This document shows, in pieces, positions 14,225 through 22,262 of a stretch of DNA of 27,763 bases. The DNA is from an uncultured Cuneatibacter sp. GTDB taxonomy: Bacteria > Bacillota > Clostridia > Lachnospirales > Lachnospiraceae. The translations under genes and the position numbers were made by a program. Positions within the stretch are counted from its first letter, which is position 1. Each line of letters opens with the position of its first letter. The notes under the pieces are model-generated. The model made no database searches. It had not been told where the DNA came from and was given only the letters and a program-made list of their open reading frames with translations. The DNA is taken from positions 1-27,763 of the forward strand of contig CAKQHB010000032.1 of assembly GCA_934234215.1 (NCBI GenBank), given 5' to 3'.

Positions 14225-14854
14225 ATGGCAGTAGAAATCAAAGATGGTAAGAAAATTCTGGTAACACCAGTTTCCGCAGAGGATCTGAAGGACATCCACA
14301 TTGGTGACATCGTATACCTGACAGGCGATATCACAACCTGTCGTGACGTTGCACATCGCCGTGTCGTAGAAGAGGGAAGACAGATTCCGGTTGACGTTCG
14401 CGATGCAGCAATCTTCCATGCAGGTCCTATCATCCGTCCGCTGGGCGATGAGAAGTACGAGATGGTATCCGTTGGACCGACCACCTCTATGAGAATGGAA
14501 AAGTTTGAGTACGAGTTCGTAAAAGAGACCGGCGTGCGTGTCATTGTCGGCAAGGGCGGCATGAAGGGCAACACTGAGAGAGCATGTAAAGAATTTGGTG
14601 CGATCCACTGCGTATTCCCGGCTGGTAATGCGGTTGTTGCAGCAGCAGAGGTAGAAGAGATCGTAGAGGCACAGTGGAAAGATCTTGGTATGCCGGAGAC
14701 TCTGTGGCACAGCCATGTAAAGGAATTTGGACCTCTGATCGTTTCCATCGACTCCTACGGAAGAAACTACTTCGAGGAGAAGAAGGTAGAATATAACAAG
14801 AAAAAGGATGAGCAGGTTGAGCTCATCAGCAAGCAGGTTGGCTTTATTAAATAA
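14225..14854 (+). CDS. ttdB: L(+)-tartrate dehydratase, beta subunit
   Basis: The beta subunit supplies the substrate-binding swivel domain of the two-subunit class I hydro-lyase. Motifs include LKDIHIGDIVYLTG, TCRDVAHRR, FHAGPIIRP, the strongly conserved VSVGPTTSMRME, VGKGGM and KEFGPLIVSIDSYG. At 209 residues it is close to E. coli TtdB (about 200). It starts 20 nt after ttdA with an AGGAAGGGG site, so the subunits are cotranscribed. The C-terminal ~25 residues are lysine- and glutamate-rich. A c-di-GMP riboswitch with its own promoter begins directly after the stop codon. Confidence 0.87.
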   Translation: MAVEIKDGKKILVTPVSAEDLKDIHIGDIVYLTGDITTCRDVAHRRVVEEGRQIPVDVRDAAIFHAGPIIRPLGDEKYEMVSVGPTTSMRMEKFEYEFVKETGVRVIVGKGGMKGNTERACKEFGAIHCVFPAGNAVVAAAEVEEIVEAQWKDLGMPETLWHSHVKEFGPLIVSIDSYGRNYFEEKKVEYNKKKDEQVELISKQVGFIK

Positions 14855-14874
14855 AATCACTGTTCCCAATCCCA

Positions 14875-14902
14875 TTGAAAACTCTGCCATGTGAGTTATA
14901 AT
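14875..14902 (+). promoter_or_regulatory. Promoter of the orphan c-di-GMP riboswitch
   Basis: TTGAAA (14875-14880) and TATAAT (14897-14902) are 16 bp apart, placing the transcription start near 14909, just before the riboswitch. The RNA therefore does not depend on read-through from ttdB. Confidence 0.7.
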
Positions 14903-14915
14903 AAATTTTAAATGT

Positions 14916-14995
14916 AATTATTTCGGGCAAAGCAGTTGAAAAACTGTGACGCAAAGCTATAGGGCCTGTGAAATGGTAGCCAGCTGCACATAATT
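14916..14995 (+). ncRNA. c-di-GMP-I (GEMM-I) riboswitch
   Basis: The aptamer follows the GEMM-I pattern. An outer stem AATTAT/ATAATT (14916-14921 with 14990-14995) is followed by the GGGCAAAGC junction and a first hairpin CAGTT-GAAA-AACTG closed by the conserved GAAA tetraloop. Then come GACGCAAAGC, AGGGCCTGTGAAATGG with the tetraloop-receptor-like segment, and GTAGCC. These match the consensus I know for Vc2-type switches, including the junction that sandwiches c-di-GMP. It is followed 24 nt later by a strong terminator. No plus-strand gene lies downstream for 1.6 kb, so the switch has no evident target. Confidence 0.9.
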
Positions 14996-15018
14996 CAAAA
15001 GCAAGGGGACAGATGACA

Positions 15019-15059
15019 AGAGACACTATGGAAACCTATCCATAGTGTCTCTTTTTTTG
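15019..15059 (+). terminator. Terminator of the c-di-GMP riboswitch
   Basis: A perfect 13-bp stem (15019-15031 with 15040-15052, 8-nt loop) is followed by seven T residues. This is the probable expression platform of the preceding aptamer. I see no clear antiterminator pairing with the left arm. Confidence 0.9.
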
Positions 15060-15129
15060 TTTTGTGATACGGCTTTTCCTCTAAAAGCTCCCAGAACGCT
15101 TCTACGATCGCTGTTGATGTTCGATTCAT
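15060..15129 (-). pseudogene. Remnant of a TetR-family regulator (N-terminal 23 codons)
   Basis: From ATG 15129, with AGGAG upstream, the minus strand reads MNRTSTAIVEAFWELLEEKP then YHKT, the typical first helix of a TetR-type regulator (normally continuing YHKITV.DI and the HTH). The similarity stops exactly where the riboswitch terminator's T-tract begins, and reading on yields only translation of the terminator. A TATACT in the upstream minus strand (about 15165-15175) may be the old promoter. The abrupt loss of everything after residue 23 suggests a deletion joined to the riboswitch terminator. Confidence 0.6.
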
Positions 15130-15200
15130 CGCGCATCTCCTCTGCCTGCTTGTAAATGTATTCTTAGTATACTTTACCTGCACAGAAAATGCAAATGATA

Positions 15201-16460
15201 TCATTCCCGGATCTGCTGTACACTTTTGACAACGGTGTGGCGGATCGGCACCCAGGTTACTTTCTTGAACAGGGCAACGATGGCAATCGGGACATAGGTG
15301 AAAGTAAAGATCGGGAAAGTAAACAAATAGCAGATCTTTTTGTACCATTCACAGTGAATGCGTCTCCATTCGGTGATGGTCGTTACAAGACCGAAGAAGA
15401 ACAGAGAACTGTAGACACTTACGATATTCCCAAGAACCGCTTCCATTGTCACATCGGTCCAGAGCGGATGCCCGAGCAGGACACCGGCGATTCCGAATAC
15501 ACTGTTCAGAGCGATTGTCAGCAGGGTCAGAAGCGTGGCAGGAGCCAGTGTCATGAGCATATCGTAGCACTGGAAACGGTGCTGCTCCAGGATGCCGTTT
15601 AACAGCTGACCGCCGTAGTTGGCAAATACCTGATAGAAACCCTTCGTCCAGCGCAGACGCTGATTCCATGACTCATGAAAATCGGTGGGCTGCTCGTCAT
15701 AGAGAACGGCCTGTTCGCAGTAGCCGATGACGCGTCCCTGAATGATGTTGTCAGTGGAAAACTCGATGTCCTCCGTCAGCAGATGGTGCTTCCAGCCGTT
15801 GTTTTCCCGGATAATCCGGTTGGCAACGAGAAAACCGGTTCCGGAGATGGCGCAGCTTGTGCCGCACTGCATTCTGGCGCCATTGAGATATTTGGATTCC
15901 CGCAGGAACCACAGAGCGTAACCGGCGGAGATCCAGTTGGAACCGTAGTTTTTGGAATTACGATAGCTGGTGACAATCTCATAGCCATTGTCAAAAACTT
16001 TATTCATTTCCCGAACATAATTTTCATCCAGTACATTGTCCGCATCGAATACGAAATAACCATCGTAAGCTTCCAGACCGGATCTTGCGTAGATCTTTCC
16101 GAATAGATAATTTAATGCGTAGCCTTTTCCCACAAGTTTGAGGTCAAAGCGTTCATAGACGATTGCACCGTGATCTTCTGCAATTTGGGCAGTACTGTCC
16201 GTGCAGTTATCTGCAACGACATAAACATCCAGCAGCTCCTGTGGGTAGTTTTGTCGGTGGAGACTTTCCAGAAGTTCTCCGATGACTGCGCCTTCGTTTC
16301 GAGCGGAAATCAGGACAGCATATTTATGAAGCTTTGTTGCCGTGAAAGCTTTCTGCTTTTTGAAAAAGCGAACGAGCACATAGCCAAACTGATAGCAGTA
16401 ACAGAGTGTAAACACAAGCAGCATAATAAAATTGAAACTGCGAATCCAGGTAACCATCAT
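15201..16460 (-). CDS. Membrane glycosyltransferase family 2 (processive-type, QxxRW)
   Basis: A 419-residue GT2 enzyme of the cellulose/hyaluronan/PNAG synthase class. One N-terminal membrane segment (about 9-30) precedes a GT-A domain. The domain contains ISARNEGAVIGELLESL, VVADNCTDST, the DAD metal motif (139-141), TED (229-231, catalytic base) and QRLRW (267-271). About three membrane segments follow (APATLLTLLTIALNSVF, SLFFFGLVTTITEW, FPIFTFTYVPIAIVALF). Such enzymes polymerise a beta-linked polysaccharide and export it; substrate and product cannot be read here, and no partner genes flank it. ATG 16460 is preceded by AGAGAGG. It diverges from beta-glucuronidase and ends 70 bp from the TetR remnant. 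Confidence 0.85.
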   Translation of the reverse strand: MMVTWIRSFNFIMLLVFTLCYCYQFGYVLVRFFKKQKAFTATKLHKYAVLISARNEGAVIGELLESLHRQNYPQELLDVYVVADNCTDSTAQIAEDHGAIVYERFDLKLVGKGYALNYLFGKIYARSGLEAYDGYFVFDADNVLDENYVREMNKVFDNGYEIVTSYRNSKNYGSNWISAGYALWFLRESKYLNGARMQCGTSCAISGTGFLVANRIIRENNGWKHHLLTEDIEFSTDNIIQGRVIGYCEQAVLYDEQPTDFHESWNQRLRWTKGFYQVFANYGGQLLNGILEQHRFQCYDMLMTLAPATLLTLLTIALNSVFGIAGVLLGHPLWTDVTMEAVLGNIVSVYSSLFFFGLVTTITEWRRIHCEWYKKICYLFTFPIFTFTYVPIAIVALFKKVTWVPIRHTVVKSVQQIRE

Positions 16461-16506
16461 CCTCACATACCTCTCTTTTTTTATCGGAGAAAGTTTAAAA
16501 AAAATC

Positions 16507-16619
16507 TGTGTCCATTTTGTGACGAATAGTTTAAAAAATTCGAATCTTCTGCAACGCAATTTTGAAAAAAAGAGAGAATGTTTCCAGAAATTTCAGAAAA
16601 AGTTTCGGGAATGGACACA
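16507..16619. promoter_or_regulatory. Distant 10-bp inverted repeat between GT2 and glucuronidase genes
   Basis: TGTGTCCATT (16507-16516) and AATGGACACA (16610-16619) are perfect inverted copies 93 bp apart in the 216-bp divergent intergenic region. They could be paired operators for one regulator acting on both genes. No convincing -35/-10 pair is seen for either gene; CATACT at 16640-16645 is a -10 candidate for the glucuronidase. Confidence 0.4.
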
Positions 16620-16676
16620 CCTTTTTCGGGGAAATATGTCATACTGGAAGTATTGAAGAAAGTGAGGAAGTGGCTT

Positions 16677-18521
16677 ATGAATTTGGAAAAGAAATCTCTG
16701 TTGTATCCCCGCGATTCTGTATCGAGACGGACGGTGAGCCTGAATGGAATGTGGCATTTTCAGTTCGATCCGAAAAGTGTCGGTCAGAGTGAGGGATGGC
16801 AGGATGCACTGCCGGATGCAGTTTCGATGCCGGTACCATCCTCGTTTTGCGATCTGTTTACCGACAAGGATTCCAGGGAATACTGCGGAGACTTTTGGTA
16901 TGAGACAGACTTTTTCGTACCCGCAGAGTGGGCGGGAAAGGACATTGTGATTCGATTTGGCTCGGCAACGCACCATGCCCGCGTGTTTGTGAATGGTGTG
17001 GAAGCAGCACAGCATGAGGGCGGTTTCCTGCCATTTGAAGTTCCTGCCACGGAGCATATCCGTCTGAATGAGTGGAATCATCTGAGTGTGCTGCTGAACA
17101 ACGAGCTGAACGAAGCGATGCTTCCTGCCGGTACAACGACGGTGTTATCCAATGGAAAAAAGATCGCAGCCCCGTATTTTGATTTTTATAATTATGCAGG
17201 ACTGCAGCGCTCCGTTGTGCTGGAGGCATTGCCGGCAGAACGGATCCTGGACTATGAGGTGGTGCATCATCTGACGGAGACAGCAGAGGGAACCGACGCG
17301 GAGGTTGCGTATACGGTGAAGACCACCGGCGGGGGCAATGTGCATGTGGCGTTGTATGATGGAATGGAGAAAGTAGCGGAGTCAGAGGGCGCAAGCGGCA
17401 CGCTGCACGTTCCGAATGCAAAGCCCTGGAAGGTTCATGCGGCACATTTATACCGCATGGTGATCCAGCTTCGGGATGGTGAGAGGATTGTTGATGAATA
17501 TGCAGAGAAGATTGGCATCCGTACTTTCGAGATCCGGGACGGACACTTCTTATTGAATGGCAAGCCCATCTACCTGCGGGGCTTTGGCAAGCATGAAGAT
17601 GCGGACATTCGCGGACGAGGTCTGGATCTGCCGACAATCAAGCGGGATTATGAGTGTATGAAGTGGATTGGTGCGAACTGCTTCCGGACAAGCCATTATC
17701 CCTACGCCGAGGAGATGTACCAGATGGCGGATGAGGAGGGATTCCTTGTGATCGACGAAGTGCCTGCAGTTGGATTTATGCAGAGCTTGATGAACTTCCT
17801 CGATGCCAGCAAGGGCAACGGCAGACAGATCGGTTATTTTGAGAAAGAGACAACACCCCAGCTTCTGCAAAATCACAAGGACGCATTGTCGGATATGATC
17901 CAGAGAGATAAGAATCATGCCTGCGTGGTCGCATGGAGCATCCTGAATGAGCCGCAGTGCACGAGTGAAGGTACGGAAGATTATTTCCGACCGCTGTTTG
18001 AGCTGGCACATGCTTTAGATCCGCAGAAGAGACCCCGCACCTATGCGCTGCTCATGACCGGTATGCCGAATACCAGCAAGGGACAGCAGTTTGTGGATTT
18101 CCTGAGCATGAACCGCTATTATGGCTGGTATGTGATGGGCGGTGCGCAGCTTCCGGATGCAGAGGCAGCATTCCGCAAAGAGATGGAAGGCTGGAAGAGC
18201 GTGCTGAATGGTCGCCCGATGATCTTCACCGAGTACGGCGCAGATACGATGTCCAGCGAGCATAAGCTTCCCAGCGTCATGTGGAGTCAGGAGTACCAGA
18301 ACGAATATCTGGAGATGAATCATACGGTTTTTGATGATTACGATTTCGTGCAGGGCGAGCTAGTGTGGAACTTTGCTGACTTCCAGACGACAGAGGGAAT
18401 CATGCGTGTCAATGGAAACAAAAAAGGTATCTTCACGAGACAGAGACAGCCAAAGGATGCGGCATATTATTTCCGCAGACGGTGGATGGAGCTGCCGGAG
18501 GATTATAAGAGCCGGAAATAA
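16677..18521 (+). CDS. uidA: Beta-glucuronidase (GH2)
   Basis: This enzyme hydrolyses beta-D-glucuronides, as gut bacteria do with host- and drug-derived conjugates. The GH2 order is sugar-binding domain (about 10-180), immunoglobulin-like domain and TIM barrel. The acid/base is E425 in ILNEPQ, the nucleophile E519 in FTEYGAD, and the glucuronate-recognising N-x-K motif is N581/K583 in GNKKGIFTRQRQPK. The segment after VPAVGF is about as long as the E. coli loop, which suggests a Loop 1-type enzyme acting on small conjugates. There is no signal peptide, so it is cytoplasmic. ATG 16677 has GAGG 9 nt upstream; the 33 in-frame upstream codons are not GH2-like. At 614 residues it compares with 603 for E. 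coli UidA. Confidence 0.93.
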   Translation: MNLEKKSLLYPRDSVSRRTVSLNGMWHFQFDPKSVGQSEGWQDALPDAVSMPVPSSFCDLFTDKDSREYCGDFWYETDFFVPAEWAGKDIVIRFGSATHHARVFVNGVEAAQHEGGFLPFEVPATEHIRLNEWNHLSVLLNNELNEAMLPAGTTTVLSNGKKIAAPYFDFYNYAGLQRSVVLEALPAERILDYEVVHHLTETAEGTDAEVAYTVKTTGGGNVHVALYDGMEKVAESEGASGTLHVPNAKPWKVHAAHLYRMVIQLRDGERIVDEYAEKIGIRTFEIRDGHFLLNGKPIYLRGFGKHEDADIRGRGLDLPTIKRDYECMKWIGANCFRTSHYPYAEEMYQMADEEGFLVIDEVPAVGFMQSLMNFLDASKGNGRQIGYFEKETTPQLLQNHKDALSDMIQRDKNHACVVAWSILNEPQCTSEGTEDYFRPLFELAHALDPQKRPRTYALLMTGMPNTSKGQQFVDFLSMNRYYGWYVMGGAQLPDAEAAFRKEMEGWKSVLNGRPMIFTEYGADTMSSEHKLPSVMWSQEYQNEYLEMNHTVFDDYDFVQGELVWNFADFQTTEGIMRVNGNKKGIFTRQRQPKDAAYYFRRRWMELPEDYKSRK

Positions 18522-18542
18522 AGAGCAGAATGGCGAGAAAAA

Positions 18543-18585
18543 AAGAACCGCGTGAGATTCCAAAACTGGAATCCGCGCGGTTCTT
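18543..18585. terminator. Bidirectional terminator between glucuronidase and isomerase genes
   Basis: AAGAACCGCG (18543-18552) pairs with CGCGGTTCTT (18576-18585), with an inner GATTCCA/TGGAATC stem and an AAAC loop. An A-run upstream supplies a strong minus-strand U-tract for the isomerase. On the plus strand only TTCTTATGTTTCTT follows, a weaker stop for the glucuronidase. Confidence 0.85.
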
Positions 18586-18606
18586 ATGTTTCTTAAAATA
18601 AAAATT

Positions 18607-20025
18607 TTATCTGGTTACAACATCAACCGGTACGTTGAAGATCTTTGCAACCTTCAGGATGGTGTCGATGTGTCTGCCGGTAGCTGCTGCGAAGTGATGG
18701 GTCGGACCGCACTCACTCCAGCGGGTAACGAACTCTCTTGCACCGCAGGTGAAGCGAGTTCTCATGTTGGTATCGCCGAAGGACAGGATCTTACCTTCTT
18801 CGTTGACACCTTCCGCAACAACGAACTTGAAGTGGCCATCACCGTCCTGAGTGATTGCCAGATAAGTAACCGGACCAGTGTAAGGATAGAACTGAGTCAG
18901 GTATCCGCCGCCGGTCTTGCCGTGGAAGACCTTTACGATCTTCATGGTAGGCTTCTTATCAGAAATATCGGCATCACCGGAACCGGAGTGACCGATGATG
19001 GCGATGTCATCGTTGAAGTCGATGGAGTACATCTCAGCCAGCTGACCGGTACCGGAGATGGTCTTTAAGATGCTCATAGCCATCGCAACCTTCATATCGC
19101 CCTCTACTGCGCAGGCAGTCCCCTGCTTGATCAGCATGGAGAATGCCGGGATCAGCATGGAGTCCAGAACGCCAGCCTTTCCCTGAGCGAATCCATCGTA
19201 ATGGGAAGCAATCAGACCAAGCTTTTCTTCCTTTACCCACTCTTCGAAGGCAACAACGTAGCGAGCCATCTCCCAGACATCCTCTACGGTAGCGCCACCC
19301 TCGATATCGAAGGTATCCAGAATATCCTGAGCCTTTGCACGGATCGCAGCCTCATCCTGGATGTGATCGGAAATTGCCCACATCTTCTCCCAGTCAAACT
19401 GCTTGGTGTACAGACCCATTCTGCGGTACAGGTTGGACTCATCGATGTACAGATCCATCATGCCAGGGTACGGTCTGCCGACCTGTGCAATGTTGGTGTC
19501 GCGGAATCTTCTGCGAACCTGAGCTGCCTTACACCAGTCTTCGATCTCCTGCTGTACAGCGGGGTCTCCGCCCTCTACAACGCCGGTGATAACGGCATGT
19601 CTCTTGCCATATCTCTCCAGGTCAGCAACCATCTCGCCGACAGCGCCGCAGGCATAGCCTTCGCCAAGCCAGGAAGCAATATCGGTGTGATCGTAGTCCA
19701 GAGCCTTTAACTTCTGGATGTTGACCAGAACAACCGGTACGTCCAGATCCTTAACTGCGGGAAGCATATTATAAGAAGTCGCATAAGTCAGAAGCTGTAA
19801 AAATACGAGGTCAACATCTGCTGCACGGAACAGATCACCGGCTGCCTGAGACTGCTCCTTAGTAGTAACCATACCACCATCGATGATCTCAACAGAGTCC
19901 GGAATTGTCTTCTTGAAAGCCTCGTACTGAGCCTCAAATTCAGGTACCAGAGAAGGGAACTGAGGCAGGTAAGCGCCCAAAGCGATGGAGAATACACCGA
20001 CCTTGGCTTTTGTATTTACTAACAT
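18607..20025 (-). CDS. L-fucose/L-arabinose isomerase-family protein
   Basis: The 472-residue protein belongs to the AraA/FucI superfamily of metal-dependent aldose-ketose isomerases. The C-terminal active site keeps the expected ligands: E308 (CAVEGDMK), E331 (LAEMYSIDF), H346 (IIGHSGSGDADI) and H443 or H444 (GPTHHFAAATGRH). By position these correspond to E306, E333, H350 and H450 of E. coli AraA. Overall the sequence is not close to canonical AraA or FucI, so the sugar is unknown. AGGAGG before ATG 20025 fixes the start; the long upstream in-frame extension crosses the promoter and is not coding. It stands alone, convergent with the glucuronidase, and is likely cytoplasmic. Confidence 0.82.
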   Translation of the reverse strand: MLVNTKAKVGVFSIALGAYLPQFPSLVPEFEAQYEAFKKTIPDSVEIIDGGMVTTKEQSQAAGDLFRAADVDLVFLQLLTYATSYNMLPAVKDLDVPVVLVNIQKLKALDYDHTDIASWLGEGYACGAVGEMVADLERYGKRHAVITGVVEGGDPAVQQEIEDWCKAAQVRRRFRDTNIAQVGRPYPGMMDLYIDESNLYRRMGLYTKQFDWEKMWAISDHIQDEAAIRAKAQDILDTFDIEGGATVEDVWEMARYVVAFEEWVKEEKLGLIASHYDGFAQGKAGVLDSMLIPAFSMLIKQGTACAVEGDMKVAMAMSILKTISGTGQLAEMYSIDFNDDIAIIGHSGSGDADISDKKPTMKIVKVFHGKTGGGYLTQFYPYTGPVTYLAITQDGDGHFKFVVAEGVNEEGKILSFGDTNMRTRFTCGAREFVTRWSECGPTHHFAAATGRHIDTILKVAKIFNVPVDVVTR

Positions 20026-20055
20026 AGTAAATCCTCCTGTTTTAAGTAATATAGT

Positions 20056-20139
20056 TGTCGGAGCGTCCTCTTTAGCAGGGCATCCGACATTGAATTTATT
20101 CAGTGTGTTCATTATAAAAGATAGATTCCAACAAATCAA
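20056..20139 (-). promoter_or_regulatory. Isomerase promoter and leader hairpin
   Basis: On the minus strand TTGATT (20134-20139) and TATAAT (20111-20116) are 17 bp apart. The ~80-nt leader contains a 7-bp stem, TGTCGGA (20056-20062, plus strand) with TCCGACA (20083-20089). No catabolite-repression site of the usual form is visible. Confidence 0.65.
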
Positions 20140-20317
20140 GTACATCCTGCATACTTTGTCCGATATCTTGCAACTTTTTTCAAAAACCGTCCTTATTTGC
20201 AACTTGAGCGTCTTAACTTTCAAAGGAACGGGAATTTCATGAAAATCTTGTCGCATTCAAAAAGGTTTCGTGCTAAGATAAAGTGAATACAAAGCGAGCG
20301 AACAGGAGAAAGAGACG

Positions 20318-20827
20318 ATGGATACCAGCATGGTTTCGCATACATTTCCGCCGGTGGCGGATGAAACATCCGAAATCCTGATTCTCGGTTCTTTTCCGTC
20401 GGTGAAGTCACGGGAGAATCAGTTTTATTATGGACATCCGCAGAACCGATTCTGGAAAATGTTAGCCGGAGTTTATGACGAGCCGGTGCCAGAGCAGATT
20501 CCGGAGAAAAAAGCGTTTTTACTGAGGCACCATCTGGCGCTGTGGGATGTGATCGCGTCCTGCGAGATCACCGGATCTTCCGATAGTTCGATCCGAAAGG
20601 TAACGGTGAATGAGCTGGATCAGCTTTTGCAGACAGCGCCGATTCGCAAGATCCTGCTCAATGGCGGAAAAGCAGCGGAGTTGTTTGAACGGCATTGCAA
20701 GCCGGTGAAAGCACAGATCGCGCAGAGAGCAGGCAGCATCGAGAAAATGCCGTCCACAAGTCCGGCAAATGCAGCATGGAGACTGGAGCACCTCATAGAA
20801 GTCTGGAGAGAAGCGCTGGGGTGTTGA
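20318..20827 (+). CDS. DNA-deoxyinosine glycosylase (UDG family 6)
   Basis: A 169-residue protein of the uracil-DNA glycosylase superfamily. The family 6 (hypoxanthine-DNA glycosylase) pattern is clear: LGSFPSVKSRENQFYYGHPQ (23-42), NRFW, LWDVIASCE and the closing motif PSTSPANA (145-152). Enzymes of this family excise deoxyinosine, formed by adenine deamination, starting base-excision repair. AGGAGA lies 9 nt before ATG 20318. It begins a plus-strand run with a MATE exporter 25 nt downstream and a short MGMT-like DNA-repair protein after that. A mismatch-specific uracil glycosylase is a less likely reading. Confidence 0.88.
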   Translation: MDTSMVSHTFPPVADETSEILILGSFPSVKSRENQFYYGHPQNRFWKMLAGVYDEPVPEQIPEKKAFLLRHHLALWDVIASCEITGSSDSSIRKVTVNELDQLLQTAPIRKILLNGGKAAELFERHCKPVKAQIAQRAGSIEKMPSTSPANAAWRLEHLIEVWREALGC

Positions 20828-20852
20828 TATGAGAGAGGAGAGAAAAGCAAGA

Positions 20853-22214
20853 ATGAAACAGAATATGACTACCGGCAGCCCGATGTCGATTATCCTGCGG
20901 TTTATGATTCCACTGTTTATCGGGAATTTGTTTCAGCAGATTTATAATACCGTGGATACCATCATTGTAGGGCGCTATCTTGGGGAAAATGCGCTGGCAG
21001 CGGTTGGTTCCACCGGTACGCTGATGTTTGTCATCATCGGCTTTGCGAATGGACTTTGTACCGGATTTACGGTTCTGACATCGCAGAAATTCGGAGAGGG
21101 AAATTTAAACGGTACAAGGCGCAGTGTTGCCACCGGTTCTCTTTTGTCCGTGATCGTGGCAGTGATTCTGACGGTACTGTTTCTCGGACCGATGGCGCAG
21201 ATTCTCCATCTGATGAACACGCCGGAGGAGATTTTTGACGATGCTTATCGCTATATCAGTGTCATTTGTATGGGTATCGCGGCAAATGTGGCATATAACT
21301 ATCTGGCATCCTGTATGCGTGCCATCGGCAACAGCAAGATTCCTCTTGTGATGCTGGCGATTTCCTCAGTCCTCAATATCATTCTGGATCTTGTGCTGAT
21401 CTGTCTGACACCTCTCGGCGTGGCAGGCGCAGCGTGGGCAACCGTAATCGCGCAGGCAATCTCTGCCGTATTGAGTTTGATTTATATTATAAAGAAAGAA
21501 CCGGTTCTGACACCGGATCGTTCGATGTTCCGTCTGTGGAAGTCCGATGTGAAGAGTCAGATGGCAGCAGGCATTCCGATGGCGCTGCAGTTTGCAATCA
21601 CCGGATCCGGTACGGTTATCATGCAGGCGGCATTTAACCTGTTTGGAGCAACGGCAGTAGCAGCGTACTCTGCAGCCAGCAAGATCACAAGCCTTCTGAT
21701 TCAGGGACCGACCGCAATCGGACAGACGATGGCGGCATACGCCGGGCAAAACTTCGGTGCAGGCAAGTTCGACCGGATTAGAAAAGGTGTCCGTGCCTCC
21801 TTGATTCTGGATGTTGTATATTCCATCGGTGTCGGCATCATCGCGTATGTGGGATTGCCGGTATTTATGCAGCTGTTTTTTAATTCCGAGGCAAATATGG
21901 AAGCCATGATGGAATATGCGCGGACGTATATGGGCATCAGCGTGCTGTTCTATGTACCGCTCAGTGTGATCTTCAATTTCCGAAATACGATGCAGGGCTG
22001 CGGATACGGTTTCCTGCCGATGATGGGCGGTGTTGTGGAGTTGATCGCCCGTCTGATCTTTGCATTTGTTGCCATGCGCACCATGAGCTATGTGCTGGCT
22101 TGTCTGTGTGACCCGGCTGCATGGCTGGCGGCAGGCGTCTTTACCGGCGTTTCGTATCTGTTCGTCATAAAAAAGATCGAGCGGATTCATCGTCCGGCGG
22201 AGACTGCGGTGTGA
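20853..22214 (+). CDS. MATE-family efflux transporter
   Basis: A 453-residue exporter with about twelve membrane segments in two homologous halves. Typical MATE features are IPLFIGNLFQQIYNTVDTII near the N-terminus, GRYLGENALAAVG, the second-half QGPTAIGQTMAAYAGQNFGA, and RNTMQGCGYG. Such proteins expel cationic or aromatic compounds using a sodium or proton gradient; the substrate is not evident. ATG 20853 is preferred over one at 20829 because GAGGAGAG sits 10-12 nt upstream of it. It follows the deoxyinosine glycosylase by 25 nt and precedes the MGMT-like gene by 48 nt, so cotranscription is likely although the functions look unrelated. Confidence 0.92.
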   Translation: MKQNMTTGSPMSIILRFMIPLFIGNLFQQIYNTVDTIIVGRYLGENALAAVGSTGTLMFVIIGFANGLCTGFTVLTSQKFGEGNLNGTRRSVATGSLLSVIVAVILTVLFLGPMAQILHLMNTPEEIFDDAYRYISVICMGIAANVAYNYLASCMRAIGNSKIPLVMLAISSVLNIILDLVLICLTPLGVAGAAWATVIAQAISAVLSLIYIIKKEPVLTPDRSMFRLWKSDVKSQMAAGIPMALQFAITGSGTVIMQAAFNLFGATAVAAYSAASKITSLLIQGPTAIGQTMAAYAGQNFGAGKFDRIRKGVRASLILDVVYSIGVGIIAYVGLPVFMQLFFNSEANMEAMMEYARTYMGISVLFYVPLSVIFNFRNTMQGCGYGFLPMMGGVVELIARLIFAFVAMRTMSYVLACLCDPAAWLAAGVFTGVSYLFVIKKIERIHRPAETAV

Positions 22215-22262
22215 GGAATGGAAATTCTGTGAGTAAGAAGCAGAAACAGAGAGGAAGGCTGG

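Noticed and set aside
14995..15348. 117-codon minus-strand frame as a full gene
   Set aside because: It overlaps the 3' end of GT2, and only the internal MNRTSTAIVEAF segment is protein-like; the rest is intergenic and terminator sequence.
21366..22190. 274-codon minus-strand frame opposite the MATE gene
   Set aside because: Histidine/cysteine-rich shadow of a clear MATE coding sequence, with no start signals.
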